64,000 bases of DNA from Hanleya hanleyi (GCA_036873755.1 JAVTVY010036890.1:101683-165682); one strand, 5' to 3'. Positions 43,904 to 55,891 are shown, counted from the stretch's first letter. Program-made: numbers and translations. The notes: a model not told the origin generated them from the letters alone.

Positions 43904-44804
43904 GTGTCAATAGTCAATGCTATGACAAGTCCGAACTCGCAGTACTGGGAGTAAAACCCATATTACATCAGCGATCGCTGATTGGTCGTATTATTGTAAC
44001 GTTCTCTTCATAAACGTATAATCGACGTTAATGTAAATCATTAATTGCCGATAATTTAAGCCATCGTGATTAGAGCGTAATTAATAAATCCTGATAATCC
44101 TCCATAATCACATGCATGCACGAGGCGTTTGATCACGAGTTATTTCATCCTCTACCCTGCCAGTTCTCCTGTTTCGATATAATATTTATGGGGGATAATT
44201 TTTTTGAAATTAAGTATTTTAACCTCCAAAGTTGATACCCACATTAAACCTGTCGGTGTATGGAAGAATACCATTGATCCAATAGAGCTAGTTGTAGATT
44301 CATGTTTATGTAGGTCTGCTCTGATCTGATGATTAGAATGGTTATTCTAATTCACCGGGGTCGAGAACACATCGCTCATATCACTCTGTTTATTTTCTCA
44401 CCACGCCTCAGATCTTGTGTTACACGAAAAAGGCTTGTCCTTTTATCCTCCGCTGCACGTGATTTAACTCCGACTTCTGCTCAACCGCGTGTGTCTCTTT
44501 CTCTCTGACTCATCGCCGAAAATAGCCCTCAACGTAGGCCTAAAAACAGCTAAAAATAGCGTCGTCCTCTGTATAACCCCGGTCATCTGTGCGACCAGGT
44601 GGCCTTTCGCTGACCCCTTACAAAGATCAGTGCTTCCAAACAGACCCCCTTCCACCACACAGACCCACTTCTAGAACGCTCACAGCAGGGCTTTTACATT
44701 ACTCGTGACTGAGATAAATCCAGAAAATGACATGGAAATTCATTAGTATAAACGAATACTAGTACTGGACAGTTTTGCGGATTTGACGATTGGTACATCA
44801 TGTA
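43904..44804. other. Intergenic DNA
   Basis: No supportable gene or repeat. Confidence 0.4.
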
Positions 44805-44990
44805 TTGCTGCCATAATTGAAAACTGTTGACCGCTTCGCTTTTGCAAATTAGTTTGTGTTGAGGAGATATTTCTATTATCGGTATTTCTGTTTGAGTTTG
44901 ATGCTAGTATTGTCATATGAAAAAGGTCTTGCCATTATGCGGGCGGAAATTCTTTACAAAAAAGGCCAATTGCCGAATGACGGATCTGGC
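44805..44990 (+). repeat. Dispersed repeat (12290 family)
   Basis: Contains ATTGAAAACTGTTGACCGCT and later TTATGCGGGCGGAAATTCTT, in the same order and spacing as the copy in intron 2 of the RxKR-rich gene. Confidence 0.5.
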
Positions 44991-46740
44991 CCTGGTTTCC
45001 AGAGTATATTTGATCTTAATCTTGTAGTACACAGAGTTCATACGGCCTATATAACCCCTGATTAACGACATCACGATCGCACTTTATTACCCCATTGCAA
45101 ACTTCATCGCTAAAAATGAAGGCTCCTGCTACGCTCATATACCAGCTTGTGTCACTACGTTCCTCACCCTGCTTTCCCAAGGAGAGTAAGGGACGTACAA
45201 ACAGAAGCTGGGGTGAACGAGCTTAGGCTCTCGATTGCACAGCGGTTTCTTCATCGATGCTAGAATCGTCACATTTTGCACAGGATCTAGCAAATGTTCA
45301 CTGGGCGAGGTATGTTTACGAAATATGCTTATACTTCGGGGATGCTACTCTCTTACTATCAAATTTGTAAACATCTCTTCTCGAATAGTCGATTTTAGGC
45401 AAGCCAGAAATATTCACCAGGAATAAGCATGGTCCCGCGAAGGGTTCGAAACTGAAAACCCAAACCCCAAGCTAGTCATAAAAACACTAATGAATCACGC
45501 ACGAAGGTGAATCAGTCTTAGCTCACCAGGCTGTAAGGCCCGATGCCGCCAGTGTGAGTCCCATCATGTTCCAATGGCATTCTCAAAGAGAGCTTTAACT
45601 TCCCGCACGGGAGACGAAAGTGACTCTCAGGTAAGTCAGAGTATGTTCGAGACAGATCTATATGTTTGAACGTTAATTTCAAAGCACGTGCCGGATTACG
45701 TCACTCTCTGGATCTGGAATATTAGAGTGTGAACTATTTCTTTTATTCGATAATTTGTTTTCATGATCATATACTCCTAATATCATATCCATGATTAATG
45801 TGCTCCATCACGGACACAATCATTTATCCCACGTTATCATGGTTATTGTAGCTGTAGCTTCGAAGACAGTCAAGAGCAAAACGCCGGAAAGCGACACATG
45901 AAAATTATACGCCGCCGACTCACCCAACCCCAACCTGTAACCATCTGGGTCATCTATAAGCGGTAAGACTGACCCTGGGATCGTGTGTATCCATTTTCAG
46001 CCTACTTTCGGCAACTGCAAGAGAGAATTTCCAGAAATCAATACCACGTGACTTCGTCAGCCAATCAGCTAAACTCTACCGACGTAACCCCAACGTAACC
46101 CGCCATTTTCGAGTCATGTGATGTCCTACTTGTTCAAAATTGCAGATCTACTACACCTCTTGGATGATACGAAAGTTATTCATAGCTATATATTTTGTAA
46201 GCCCAGGCAACATCTGTTTCCGAAGTGGTATGAAACCCTGTAATTTATTAGATTTCTCGAGTCTGTTCTCCGCCGGATGAAGGCCGAACAGAATACGGTA
46301 ACGTACCGGATATCGCTCCGCGACAATGGAGACACACGATTCGCAAGCCATCTTATGGATGGCGAAGTGTACGCAAATGACCCAACCCCTCCGCGTAATT
46401 GGGATTCAATGCCTCAAGTGATATACCATACTCCGTAATTCTGCCGTTATTTTCCTTCGTGACTAAACTATCTCATTTTGACAGGAGAGTTTACCAAGGG
46501 CATCCCTGTTAAATTTTGAGGATATAAATTTTCGTTGACATTTGTCTTACCTCACATATTCACTGGGGACTCATAGTTTTTTCTATATACGCTATATACA
46601 ATATTACTTGACAGAAAGTCGATACCTTCTTCGAGAGAAGAAGATTCAGTTATCTAGATTAAAACGCAGGTCACCTGGCTTCTAGTAGATTAAATTTAGG
46701 TCAGATAATAATTTCAAATGATATTTGACCAGGTGGAACG
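44991..46740. other. Intergenic DNA
   Basis: Nothing recognisable; small ORFs only. Confidence 0.4.
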
Positions 46741-46760
46741 ATTCCCAAGAAACAGAACTA

Positions 46761-46770
46761 ACATATAATC
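46761..46770 (+). promoter_or_regulatory. TATA-like element of the astakine-like gene
   Basis: CATATAATC about 58 bases upstream of the ATG at 46825. This leaves room for a start site near 46795 and a short leader. Confidence 0.35.
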
Positions 46771-46824
46771 TTAGTTCATGTCCCAAGAGAGATTATTTCT
46801 ACACTGACACGGAGCAGACCAAAC

Positions 46825-46869
46825 ATGAAGTGCTTTCTCGTTCTTGTAGGTCTCGTGGCCTATGCACAG
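46825..46869 (+). CDS. Exon 1 (signal peptide) of an astakine/prokineticin-like gene
   Basis: ATG plus 14 codons, MKCFLVLVGLVAYAQ, then a GTGAGT donor. This is a compact signal peptide with likely cleavage after AYA. The exon is phase 0 and so is the acceptor at 52098 (AQSTVPV...), and the joined N-terminus reads naturally. The intron would be 5.2 kb and contains several MITEs. The link is inference from strand, phase and the lack of any other signal exon before 52098. Only one such exon exists in the window, although the downstream exon is present twice. Confidence 0.6.
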
Positions 46870-46903
46870 GTGAGTGTAGACTTTAAAATCAGGCATAGAA
46901 AAG

Positions 46904-47215
46904 AATTCCACTCACGCACGTCAGTTCCTTGTCCACCTATAAATTTCCTTGTACTCGGGGTCAATTCCGTATACATGGATCAGAAATCCATTTCTTGTTC
47001 TCGTGGAGTATTCCACACCCGCGTACAAATTTTCACCAAAATACTGACTTTGGGGAAGAACTGGTGCGAAACTTTGTCCGCGGTCGTGAAATACTTCGCG
47101 AGGGTAAGGAATGGATGGGAAGAACGCCAGCATTTCTTGTCCATGCACACGGAATTGGCCCCGAGCAAAGGGGAATAGATAGATGCACAAGGAACTGAGG
47201 TACGTGCGTGGAATT
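46904..47215. mobile_element. 312-bp palindromic MITE in intron 1
   Basis: The left end AATTCCACTCACGCACGTCA pairs with the right end TACGTGCGTGGAATT. Similarity of the arms continues to the centre (CGCGGTCGTGAAATACTTCG near 47080 against the GTGGAGTATTCCACACCCGCG region near 47000). ORFs on both strands over it (up to 117 codons) are mirror artefacts. Confidence 0.8.
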
Positions 47216-47317
47216 ATTTCCTAGGCCTGAAATTATCTGCTTTGTAAAAGCGATGTAAGTTTCAAACTGTACAGAGGAATTCCAATCCTGGACTTGCACA
47301 AAATTCTGTTAATTCTT

Positions 47318-47785
47318 TAACAATAGAGCTGCGCCGATAGCACTGGCAGGTGCCTTTGAGACGTGCCTAACAGCGGATCGTTCATCCACTCTCTTTCCTA
47401 TCTCTTAAGCATGAGGCGAGTTTCTTAAGTATTGATAAGTGCGTAAATATGTGTAAATATTATAAATATGAAACAAATTTTCTTACTATTCCAGGAAAGA
47501 ACCATTATGCTTACATTTGCGATAATTTGGCGAGCTTGATAATAGTCCAAATATCACTGAATAAAAAGAATTCCTAGGCTAAGAGGTAGGAAAGAAAGGA
47601 GATGAACGAACCGCTTTGAGCAATCTGGTTAACCTAAAAAGAACGCTCCCCATCTGACACGTCGCTGATTACATGAGCGACAAGTAAGATAGGGAGCGGT
47701 TTTTGTAGATCTGGTTTTGACCAGATTGCGCTGCGAGCCAAGACTCAATGCACCTCCCGGCGTTATTTATCTAGCTCTATTGTTA
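47318..47785. mobile_element. 468-bp inverted-repeat element with nested hairpin
   Basis: Ends TAACAATAGAGCT and AGCTCTATTGTTA. Inside, an inner palindrome at about 47618-47732 pairs CAATCTGGTTAACCTAAAAA with its diverged complement around GGTTTTTGTAGATCTGGTTT. Arms are diverged, so it is an old insertion. Confidence 0.7.
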
Positions 47786-48284
47786 TAGGATAACTTGAAT
47801 GTTGTGCAGGCTACATGTGGGCATGTTCGAAATATATTTCAACTAATAAATAACATTATACAAGCCTCTCATGAAATGGTTTCCGTAGTCCGTTAGGACT
47901 TTTAGGCCGCTTGCTATCTATTTAATCCAGCTAAGACTTGTATTCCTAATACGCGCGATCCCAGCTGTTTCTCCCAACCACCACACTAGAACATAATAAT
48001 ACCCCAGCCACGAGACAGATTTTTGGACAGGATTCCCGCCCGAGCACCACATCGCCGGAAGTGATATCATATATAGTAAAGTCAATGTTTACAAAACATT
48101 TCGATTACAATGATTTGGAGATTATTTTTTCCTGTTTATATGGACAGAGCATATGGAAAGTATTTCGCTCATGTGCAAAGCTGAAGTTGTTCGGTCGGAT
48201 TCAAACTAAACCGTGTGTACGTGGGTTTTCCCCTATACGTCATAGCAACGTCGTAAAGGTCATCTTCCGCTATTGTGGTCAGGG
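47786..48284. other. Intron sequence, nothing recognised
   Basis: No supportable feature. Confidence 0.4.
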
Positions 48285-48740
48285 GTATTAGCATTCTCAT
48301 GGCATCAGATTGTATATCAACCTATTGTCATATATACCCTCTGATTGCAAACTGGGGCTAATTGCAGCGCGCAGCTTTTCTGCACATGTCTCTCTCCCAA
48401 TCAACAGACTCCGTTACTAAACGAAGCGAACTTGTTGAGATTACCGAATGAGGCCGATGATTTCCGAAAATCTCAGCGTAACTTCGGCGAGCCAATCAAC
48501 ATAGGCGTTGTATATCGACGAGAACGAGCAGCGGCAAATCTTTATGTTACAAGGGGCGTCCTGTTTCAAAAACCGGACTGGTATTTGTGATCAGCTGTGA
48601 TGACGTAGTCAGCCGGAAAATATAACACGCTCTCTCATTGGCTTAGCGGAAAAGACGCAGTGCAGCTGCGCACCAGGCTTTGTATAGGGGGGCAGTCAGA
48701 GGTGTTTGGATGTTACAAACTCTGGCGTTGGGAGATTGGG
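48285..48740 (+). repeat. Dispersed repeat, copy 2 (partner 4785-5230)
   Basis: ATTCTCATGGCATCAGATTG, a CAGCGCGCAGCTTTTCTGCA core and TCTGGCGTTGGGAGATTG occur in the same order as in the copy at 4785-5230. Confidence 0.55.
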
Positions 48741-49993
48741 GTATGAGTGAAGTGAGCCTGTTACACGGAGCATGCGCCGTGGGGAGATTGTGTCTCTCCC
48801 TCAATCTGATTAAAAACAGACCCAGAAATCGATACTCTGAATGGATCTGATCTCCCTTCCTATCTCAAGGCCGTTCGGTGACCTTCTGGGTCGAAAATAA
48901 CTCTTCACGGTTACCTCATCTTTGACCAATCAACGCAGCGCACGAGATGGCAGGACATGATATTATCGGACAGACGTCTTCTTACGCAACCAATCACCGG
49001 ATTATATGACCTAGAACTGAATGTCAAAATAACCAAGTTAGAACTGCATAGCTTCATCGAAATATATGACCGATCCATAACCAGGGATGAATAATTATCT
49101 ATGATTGAAATACGTCCGTGAAGTTAGAGAGCAGCTTTTGTATTTATCCAAAAATTAATCGAACTAAGTTGCGTAAAAAGGAGTTATACGGTGTCGACGT
49201 CAGCTGAGGGTGATATAAACAAAACATTGTGGGGACATTTCGCATTGTGGATTGGTTGTCGACTTGACCCGATTCTTCGACCTCGAGTCCGTTGAAATTT
49301 GAATTAATGTCTTCGGCACTATCCGTCTTACAAAGGAGGTGTTCGCTTTAGATGGATATTTTTCCCTTCAGCGTCGCTCTCTGCCGCTCTATTGTCTCGC
49401 TTCGAGCCGGCCGGTAAATTGTGACGTAATTTCTGGTTCATATTCTCATACAGTTGTCATTAGTATTTTCATAAACGACCCAGATATTTACGAACAATAA
49501 TCAGTTATATTAATATATAAACCGACTCGAAAACTGAAAAATGACTGCCAAAAGTTCAGCGAACAATAATTAAGGAAGTAACTGCAAAAAAAAACATATT
49601 GGCACATGCATAATCCCTTGGGGAAAGCAAGCGTCACCACTTGTTGAGGGTCATTTCCTTAATAAAGGCCTTGATGTAAGACAAGTTTACCCGTATAACT
49701 TTTTAATTCATAGATACAACTTTCCGCTGCCCTATAACGAAATACCCTCATGTAAAAATTACATATGTGTAACAATTAATTTTTTGCTCTGCTGGATCGT
49801 CAGAATATTCAAATACTGAACAAGTGGTCTGACTGTGTGAGTGCAGTTGTTTGTGTGCAATTCTATTCACGAATTATGATACAATATTGGATTATGTGCG
49901 TTAGGGGTTCGCTCTCTTTATTTCGCGTCAATATTGTACCTTAAGACCAAAATGAAGATGGGACAAAAAGGAAAAAATATATATATTTTTTTC
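48741..49993. other. Intron sequence, nothing recognised
   Basis: AT-rich, no supportable feature. Confidence 0.4.
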
Positions 49994-50070
49994 AGCGAGT
50001 TGGGGATTCGAACCAAAATGTTGGTTTTCTTTAATCTGTAGCCCGACACTCTAACCATTCGCCAAGCAGC
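49994..50070 (-). tRNA. tRNA-like sequence, degenerate (pseudogene or SINE head)
   Basis: On the minus strand an A-box-like TGGCGAATGGTTAGAG and a good B box GGTTCGAATCC are spaced as in a tRNA. The acceptor stem pairs poorly (GCTGCTT against AACTCGC) and the 3' half of the anticodon stem (TTAAA) does not match TCGGG. An A-rich stretch follows. It is more likely a tRNA-derived SINE head or tRNA pseudogene than a working tRNA. Confidence 0.5.
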
Positions 50071-50167
50071 AGTTACAACTATTGACGTGAGGAATCATGT
50101 GCCGAATGGCGGTGAACTACACCCTTTCAGAGCATTACAAGCGTTTTGACATATTTCAGTATTATGA

Positions 50168-50273
50168 AAATATGACACCTTTAACCAAAACGATTTTTCA
50201 GTATCATTTTGGATCAAACGCACCGCATTTCGATATGTAGGGCCCGTTTTGGTCAAAGGTGTCATATTTTATA
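50168..50273. repeat. Short inverted repeat
   Basis: AATATGACACCTTTAACCAA near 50168 pairs with TTGGTCAAAGGTGTCATATT near 50254, leaving about 55 bases between the arms. Confidence 0.7.
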
Positions 50274-51600
50274 TATGAAGGGAATTCCCTTCAAGAATAT
50301 CGCCAAAAATTGCAAAAACAAACAAATGCTTATTTTCTAATACTCGTAATATTTCTTTGACAAATCTTTTCTCGGTGAAAATTGAGAACATGAAAATTCA
50401 GTATTTTCTCTCTCAAGCTAATAACTTTTGAAGTAAACGAGAGGAAGTTATATTTTCGGTTTATAAACGCAACACACTAAGGAAGAAAATACGGTCAAAC
50501 CGAACACCTCCTTTACGGAGTCGGGAACTACCGGGCTCTATCATGATTTTGTGCAGAACAGAATCGAGATCATTCGACACGGTCTCGGATGATGTAGGAC
50601 ATTAGTACCTCGAGACGCACTGCTAGGAATCCATATTGGCATTCATGTTGAAAGTACAGCAGCAAGGCGAAACTCCGAACAGCACATGTCAGCTGTATGA
50701 CTTCCGTTACCATGGAGATCAACTCGAGAAGAAAAGCCAGGAGAAACACCTCAAATTAGAAGAGATCCTCCGCGGGTAGAATCAAGGGAATATCAATTTC
50801 AGTTGGATATATATTTTATCTCCTGATAAGGGAGAAATACAACGGGGAATATGTGAGTGGAAACATGACAGGTGACATTTACGACGGGAAAAATGATCTC
50901 TAGATAATTCCTTTTAATGCTAGGTCAAAAGAGAATTGAAAAGTAATCGGAATCTTCGACAAACATCAATGTTACTATTTATGATGTCACTTCCGGCGGT
51001 GTGCTGCTCGGTGGGAATCGTGTCTGGTGGCGGGGATATTATTACGCCCGAGTGAGGTGGTTGGCCTACGTCTTTGTTCGCGCTATTATCTGTTCATTTC
51101 AGTCACATGACGCTTCCAGTGATAATGTCTCTGACAGGTTCACACCGGAGAAACTAATAATCTGAATAAAATAACCTCGGTAGCCCCACTCGACTTAGCA
51201 TCGAAGACGAATGCGGCCCCTCGCACTTTTTTTCAATGAGACAAAAAGGTGGCAGTGCGAGGGTTTCGTGATGTTATCCACACGCGCTTTCGACATTTTG
51301 TCCCATTGGAAAAGGCCGAACGTTCGAGGCTGTGAGGCTACGGACGGTATATTTATGATATTGGAGCAGTTGTTTGATAACTGTGTATCGAAATTACAAG
51401 TAAATGTCCTGGTGGTTACTTGTGTTGCCTGTTATCTCATGAGTATGATTCCACAGTGCATATTTATTCAATGGTCACTAATAGCTAAGCTTCATGCCTT
51501 TTCGCCTCGCTCGTAGCTATGCCGCAGGCCTATTTCTCATGCCGGTAATATAAACATGATTATTGCGCACTTTCTTTTAACTTTTTACCCTTGCTGCATG
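50274..51600. other. Intron sequence, nothing recognised
   Basis: The 101-codon ORF near 51211 has no support. Confidence 0.4.
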
Positions 51601-51925
51601 TTTGTTAAGAGAATGGTACGGTACAAAGAATATAAATCAACCTAAATTGACGCCGAAACCGTCATTATTCGTCACACAATTTGAATTTTATTTCAACAAT
51701 TACCTCCAGCGCAGTTACATAGTGGATAATCAAAACATAGTGTTGATGTGTTATCCAATACATATTTTTGCGCTACGCGCACGCTTCAGTACTCGTTTTG
51801 ATTATCCACTATGTAACTGCGTTGGTGTACGGCGTTGAAGTAAATTCGAATTTTTCGCTGAAAGCTGACGATTTCGGCGTCCATTTATGTTGATTTATAT
51901 TCTTTGTACCGTTCTCTCAACAAAA
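51601..51925. mobile_element. Foldback MITE at the left border of duplication unit A
   Basis: The left arm TTGTTAAGAGAATGGTAC... AAAGAATATAAATCAACCTA pairs with the right arm, which ends TTGATTTATATTCTTTGTAC near 51910. The inner halves also pair (GCAGTTACATAGTGGATAAT near 51712 with its complement near 51806). Arms are about 150 bases. The left end coincides with the start of the segmental duplication. Confidence 0.8.
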
Positions 51926-52097
51926 CTCTTGACTGGGAAAGCGTCAAACTAAAAGTAAATGTGGCCCAGATAACTGTATTTCTAGCACAGGCATGGGAAA
52001 GAATAGGTTTGCGGCATAGCTACGAGGTCCGCGAGGAGGCCACCAGCCATGAAAATTAACTATACCAGGAATTGATATTCTTTATAATTTATCCTAG

Positions 52098-52433
52098 GCT
52101 CAATCAACAGTCCCAGTCACAACCGCTGCTCAAGCATCAACCGTTGCTCAAGCAACAACCGCAAGAGTAGTCGGCCCTGCGGTGCATTGTACGGGTGCGT
52201 CCCAATGTCATGGGGGCACGTGCTGCGTGGAAAACAGAAAACGGTTCATCTTGGACAGCCTGTTTGGAACTAAGGGCACATGTCGGCCAACGTCAACGCT
52301 CGGCCAGCCGTGTCACAACGTAGAGATCCACGGCCTCTTCACCCATGGCGTATGGAAGTACGGCTGTCCGTGTCAGACCGGACTACGTTGCCAGGGTGGA
52401 ACCTCGGTCGCGGCCGGAACCTGTGCTCAGTGA
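52098..52433 (+). CDS. Exon 2 of an astakine/prokineticin-like secreted protein
   Basis: It follows the acceptor TTTATCCTAG, phase 0, with 111 codons to TGA. A Thr/Ala/Gln spacer (AQSTVPVTTAAQAS...) is followed by a ten-cysteine domain: HCTGASQCHGGTCC, GTKGTCRPTS, GQPCHN, KYGCPCQTGLRC, AAGTCAQ. The C-x5-C-x4-CC ... C-x7-C ... C-P-C-x4-L-x-C ... C spacing is that of the prokineticin/colipase-like fold. In invertebrates it is represented by astakines, secreted cytokines that control haematopoiesis. The N-terminal AVIT of vertebrate prokineticins is absent, as in astakines. The full protein would be about 126 residues. An ATTAAA near 52620 may serve polyadenylation. Confidence 0.75.
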   Translation, partial: AQSTVPVTTAAQASTVAQATTARVVGPAVHCTGASQCHGGTCCVENRKRFILDSLFGTKGTCRPTSTLGQPCHNVEIHGLFTHGVWKYGCPCQTGLRCQGGTSVAAGTCAQ

Positions 52434-52717
52434 AAAACCAGCTACCCGGCGGCAGTACCAGATCAGCCTCATCGTCTAACTAACCACAAACGTCCAAAAT
52501 AGGCAAAACAGCAAGTCTGGATGAAAAGTTTCGTACGAACATGACAGACATTTAAACAATAATTCGATCGTACAAAAATGTTGTATGTAATTTGCTTTCA
52601 GTAAATATGCTGGTCTTTCAATTAAATGTGTTTGTTTCATTTTCTTTTTAGAGACACCAATCGGTTTTATAGAAGTAAAATCAACGTGCATACTATATGT
52701 TCACACTGGAATATACA

Positions 52718-53121
52718 CGAACATATGGTGGCCGATAAGGGACATCGCTGCATTGTCTTAGACATGTGGGTTGGTTACACGAAGGCAGGAGGCGAAGGCC
52801 CGAGGCCAGGGTGCGAAGTCGCGAAGGCAGGATGCGAAGCGCGAAGTCAGGATGCGAAATCAAAACAAAGCAATGCAAAGACTGGAAGCGAAGCGCGAAG
52901 TCAGGATGCGAAGTCGCGAAGGCAGGATGCGAAATTGCGAAGTCAGGATGACTTCGCGCTTCGCATCCTGGCTTCGCCACTTCGCATCCTGCCTTCGCGA
53001 CTTCGCATGCTGCCTCCGCACTTCGCATCATGGCCTCGCGCCTTCGCATCCTGCCTTCGTGTTACCAAACCACATGCCTTAGACAATGCAGCGATGCCCC
53101 TTATCGGCCACCATACGAACA
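52718..53121. mobile_element. FB-like foldback element with tandem GCGAAG repeats, present only in unit A
   Basis: The element at 52724-53115 starts TATGGTGGCCGATAAGG and ends with its complement, flanked by CGAACA on both sides (52718-52723, 53116-53121). The stems consist of tandem units of about 16-17 bp of the form GCGAAGTCAGGAT on the left and their complements on the right, meeting near 52950. Unit B has the empty site (AGAACACTACCCG near 57567). Stems built of short tandem repeats recall the Drosophila FB design. ORFs on both strands over it are repeat artefacts. Confidence 0.85.
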
Positions 53122-53776
53122 CTACCCGTGATCTATGTTCACAGTGAAATCCACATGCACACTGCAGCATAGGCCTGAGACCACTATTAAAAAAATTGTC
53201 CTGATCAACCTTTAGGCAACCTCTACCAAAGAAGAGAATTGTTTTCAAATTTTTTCTGTCTCTGTTGCAACGAATAATGCAAGGCCAGTGGTAGGTATTT
53301 GGAGTATGATATGTGTTCGTTTTCGCTGTTAGTTTGATTTTTACTCAAGGCCTAATAAGGTGTTGCTCAGAGGGACTATTTGGATGCCTGTGCACCGCTT
53401 CCTCGAGGCAGAGAACACGGTCAAATGTATGAGGCAGAGAACAAGGTCAAATGTATGACGTCATTTGTAGGAGCCTGTTTGACTCAAAATCTAGGTGGGC
53501 AACACCTGTCAAGATGTTTGTCAGGATGTAGCACTTGAATTAAACTACTTCCAGCAGAAATACGGAAGTCTAGACTGCACTACGGAATCGGCGAGATATG
53601 ATTACGTGAACATGGCCCTCGTTGTAAACTGTAATAGTTGTATTAGGCCTTCATGCACACTACTCTACACTCTCAAAACTACTGTTTTCAAAAAGTACAC
53701 AAACTCTGAACTTATTGTACTCGGTCATTGTGGCAAAAATTATTATGCACACCGATTCAACAAAATTGTGTACAAG

Positions 53777-54483
53777 CAGGGCCGTAGCCAGGATTTATTG
53801 AGGGATGGTTCGCCTTCACTACAAAAGGGCACATCAGGGGGTTTGCTGTATGGGAAAAAGGGCAAATAGGGGGTTCGCTTCAGTGTTTGAAAAGGGCATT
53901 TATATGAAAAAAAATATATAATATTTCCGAAAGGGGGGTTCGCCCGAACCTAGCCCCAGCAGGGACCTAATGATACTGTCATTAGGTCCCACGTACATCC
54001 TAGCCACCATCGTCGTGTAGAAGCCCGAATCGTATAAACAATGATTTAGTTGCTCCTTACCATGCATTTTCCAATAAAACGTATCATAAACTAGTCCGAA
54101 TCGTCCGAACGGCCAACATCTGTTGTCTTTTTGAGTGGATTTCGCCTACTTTTGTACCAGTCCCCGCTTGAATATATGATCAGCTCCGCCATGTTTGTTT
54201 TCACGCTGGAGTGTCGATCATATATTCAAGCGGGGACTGGTACAAAAGTAGGCGAAACCCACTCAAAAAGACAACAGATGTTGGCCGTTCGGACGATTCG
54301 GACTAGTTCATGATACGTTTTATCGGAAAATGCATGGTAAGGAGCAACTAAATCATTGTTTATACGATTCGGGCTTCTACACGACGATGGTGGCTAGGAT
54401 GTACGTGGGACCTAATGACAGTATCATTAGGTCCCTGCTGGGGCTAGCCCGAACCCAGAAAACCCTCCTTGGTTACGGGCCTG
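53777..54483. mobile_element. MITE with CAGGGCCGTAGCC ends (unit A copy), carrying a nested foldback
   Basis: The left end CAGGGCCGTAGCCAGGA and right end TTGGTTACGGGCCTG are flanked by ACAAG. The 196-bp copy at 58152-58347 in unit B is the same insertion without the nested 498-bp element. Confidence 0.75.
53943..54454. mobile_element. 498-bp near-perfect foldback, private to unit A
   Basis: The element at 53950-54447 begins CTAGCCCCAGCAGGGACC and ends with its complement. Arms of about 230 bases pair almost without mismatch around a short centre near 54200. CCCGAAC occurs at 53943-53949 and 54448-54454, consistent with a 7-bp target duplication. Unit B carries the uninterrupted site near 58315. 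Confidence 0.9.
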
Positions 54484-55506
54484 ACAAGATGTGCACAAGC
54501 GTCTCTGTCCAGACTATATTTTTGTACAATGTGTAGATCATGTACATTGAAATTGAAACGAGGGGCTTGGAATAAAGTATTTGGAATTGATTCAACACAT
54601 CTTCATTTTATCAAGCGAATTTCTACGTTCCCATTTCGAATTTCCTTTTATATATCTGGCCCCCTTCAATGTTCAAAGAACTTATAAATAGACACGAGAC
54701 GTCACTGAACTCGAAACCATTTGAAATCCAAAATGGGTCGCACAGGAGTGTTATTGATTGGCTGACCTATATAGTGGGCTAATACAAACGCCATAGGGGG
54801 GTCAGATAAATCAAGGCATGTTCGAAGTGGGAACGTAGAAATTGACTGGATAAAATGAAGATGATTATTCATGATGTCTTCAAACTTTGCTGGGATAAAG
54901 TCTTCTGTGATAAGCAAGGAAGATAACCAGAAAATACACACAGTGACAGTTTGTGTACCAATTTGAGTATTTTTATGGCACAAAGTGGAAGATTATGCCA
55001 TATACACTGAAAAATGGTGTATATTTCTGTTCACACAACCCTTTCCCTAAACAAGAGCCCGAAATTCAGTTTTGTCAACTGAATAATAAGAAGAAATAAC
55101 GCTGGTGAACTAAACTGCATCACTGATGAACATTCATGAACAATCGATGAATGTTCATGTAGTTCGCAACAGAAAATTCACGAAAAAAATTGATGAATAT
55201 TTTATGCATTAAAGTGAACATTTAATGTTCATCAGGGAACCTGCAAAGTTCACAAAGTTCATGAGTTCATGTATAAATTTGATGATTGCTTATTACCATT
55301 TACAGTGAACAAGAGTCCCTGAAATCTTTGCTAAATATATCCAGGGACATTTTATGATTGATTATGAACTTGCATGGTTCGGCAAAGGGGAATTCCTGTG
55401 GATTGTTTTCTGTTCAGTCGAGATTGAAAGCCAATTTAATTGCTACAAGCGAGATGAAGTTTACATTGTTGAACTGCACTTGAAAGATCTTTCGAAAAAT
55501 GACGTT

Positions 55507-55891
55507 GGGGGGGGGGGGGGGTTGAAACTGTCCACATCGCCGCCATCTTAATACATCGATTAGAACACTGATTACGCGCCACAACAACTCGCGATAAACA
55601 CTACACGCACAACGGCAATATGGACAGTTTTACCCCCACTCCCTCGTCCGAGTTTAGACGTCTTGCAAAACTAAAAGTGGAAAGTCGCTGATAAACAAGG
55701 TGTTTTATGAAAGGTAAGTGGACATATGGAATCGAATTATTTTATTGTTTATGGTCAATTGGTTCGGCAAATATTGCCCATACGGCACTTTCTCAACAAC
55801 TCGATCTGGTGATTAGTTTGCAGCCGTAGCGTTGTTCTCACATAGTGCAGAACAAGGCTACACCGGAGCTACTATGCCACAAGAGTATTTT
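55507..55891. other. Unique spacer between duplication units
   Basis: It starts with a G-run (55505-55521), then unique sequence with no gene. It separates unit A from the MITE that opens unit B. Confidence 0.6.

Larger units (their letters stand above)
51601..55506 (+). repeat. Segmental tandem duplication, unit A
   Basis: Homologous throughout to 55892-59501, apart from insertions private to one unit. It carries the astakine-like exon 2 with a functional acceptor. The right border is at AAAAATGACGTT (55506), where similarity to unit B ends; unit B continues TTGGACAAGAC. Confidence 0.9.

Noticed and set aside
46825..47178. 117-codon ORF starting at the signal-peptide exon
   Set aside because: It reads through a consensus donor into a palindromic MITE; only the first 15 codons are taken as coding.
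52626..53248. ORFs of 173, 118, 103 and 101 codons on both strands
   Set aside because: They lie in the mirrored tandem repeats of the foldback element and are low-complexity translations of GCGAAG units.
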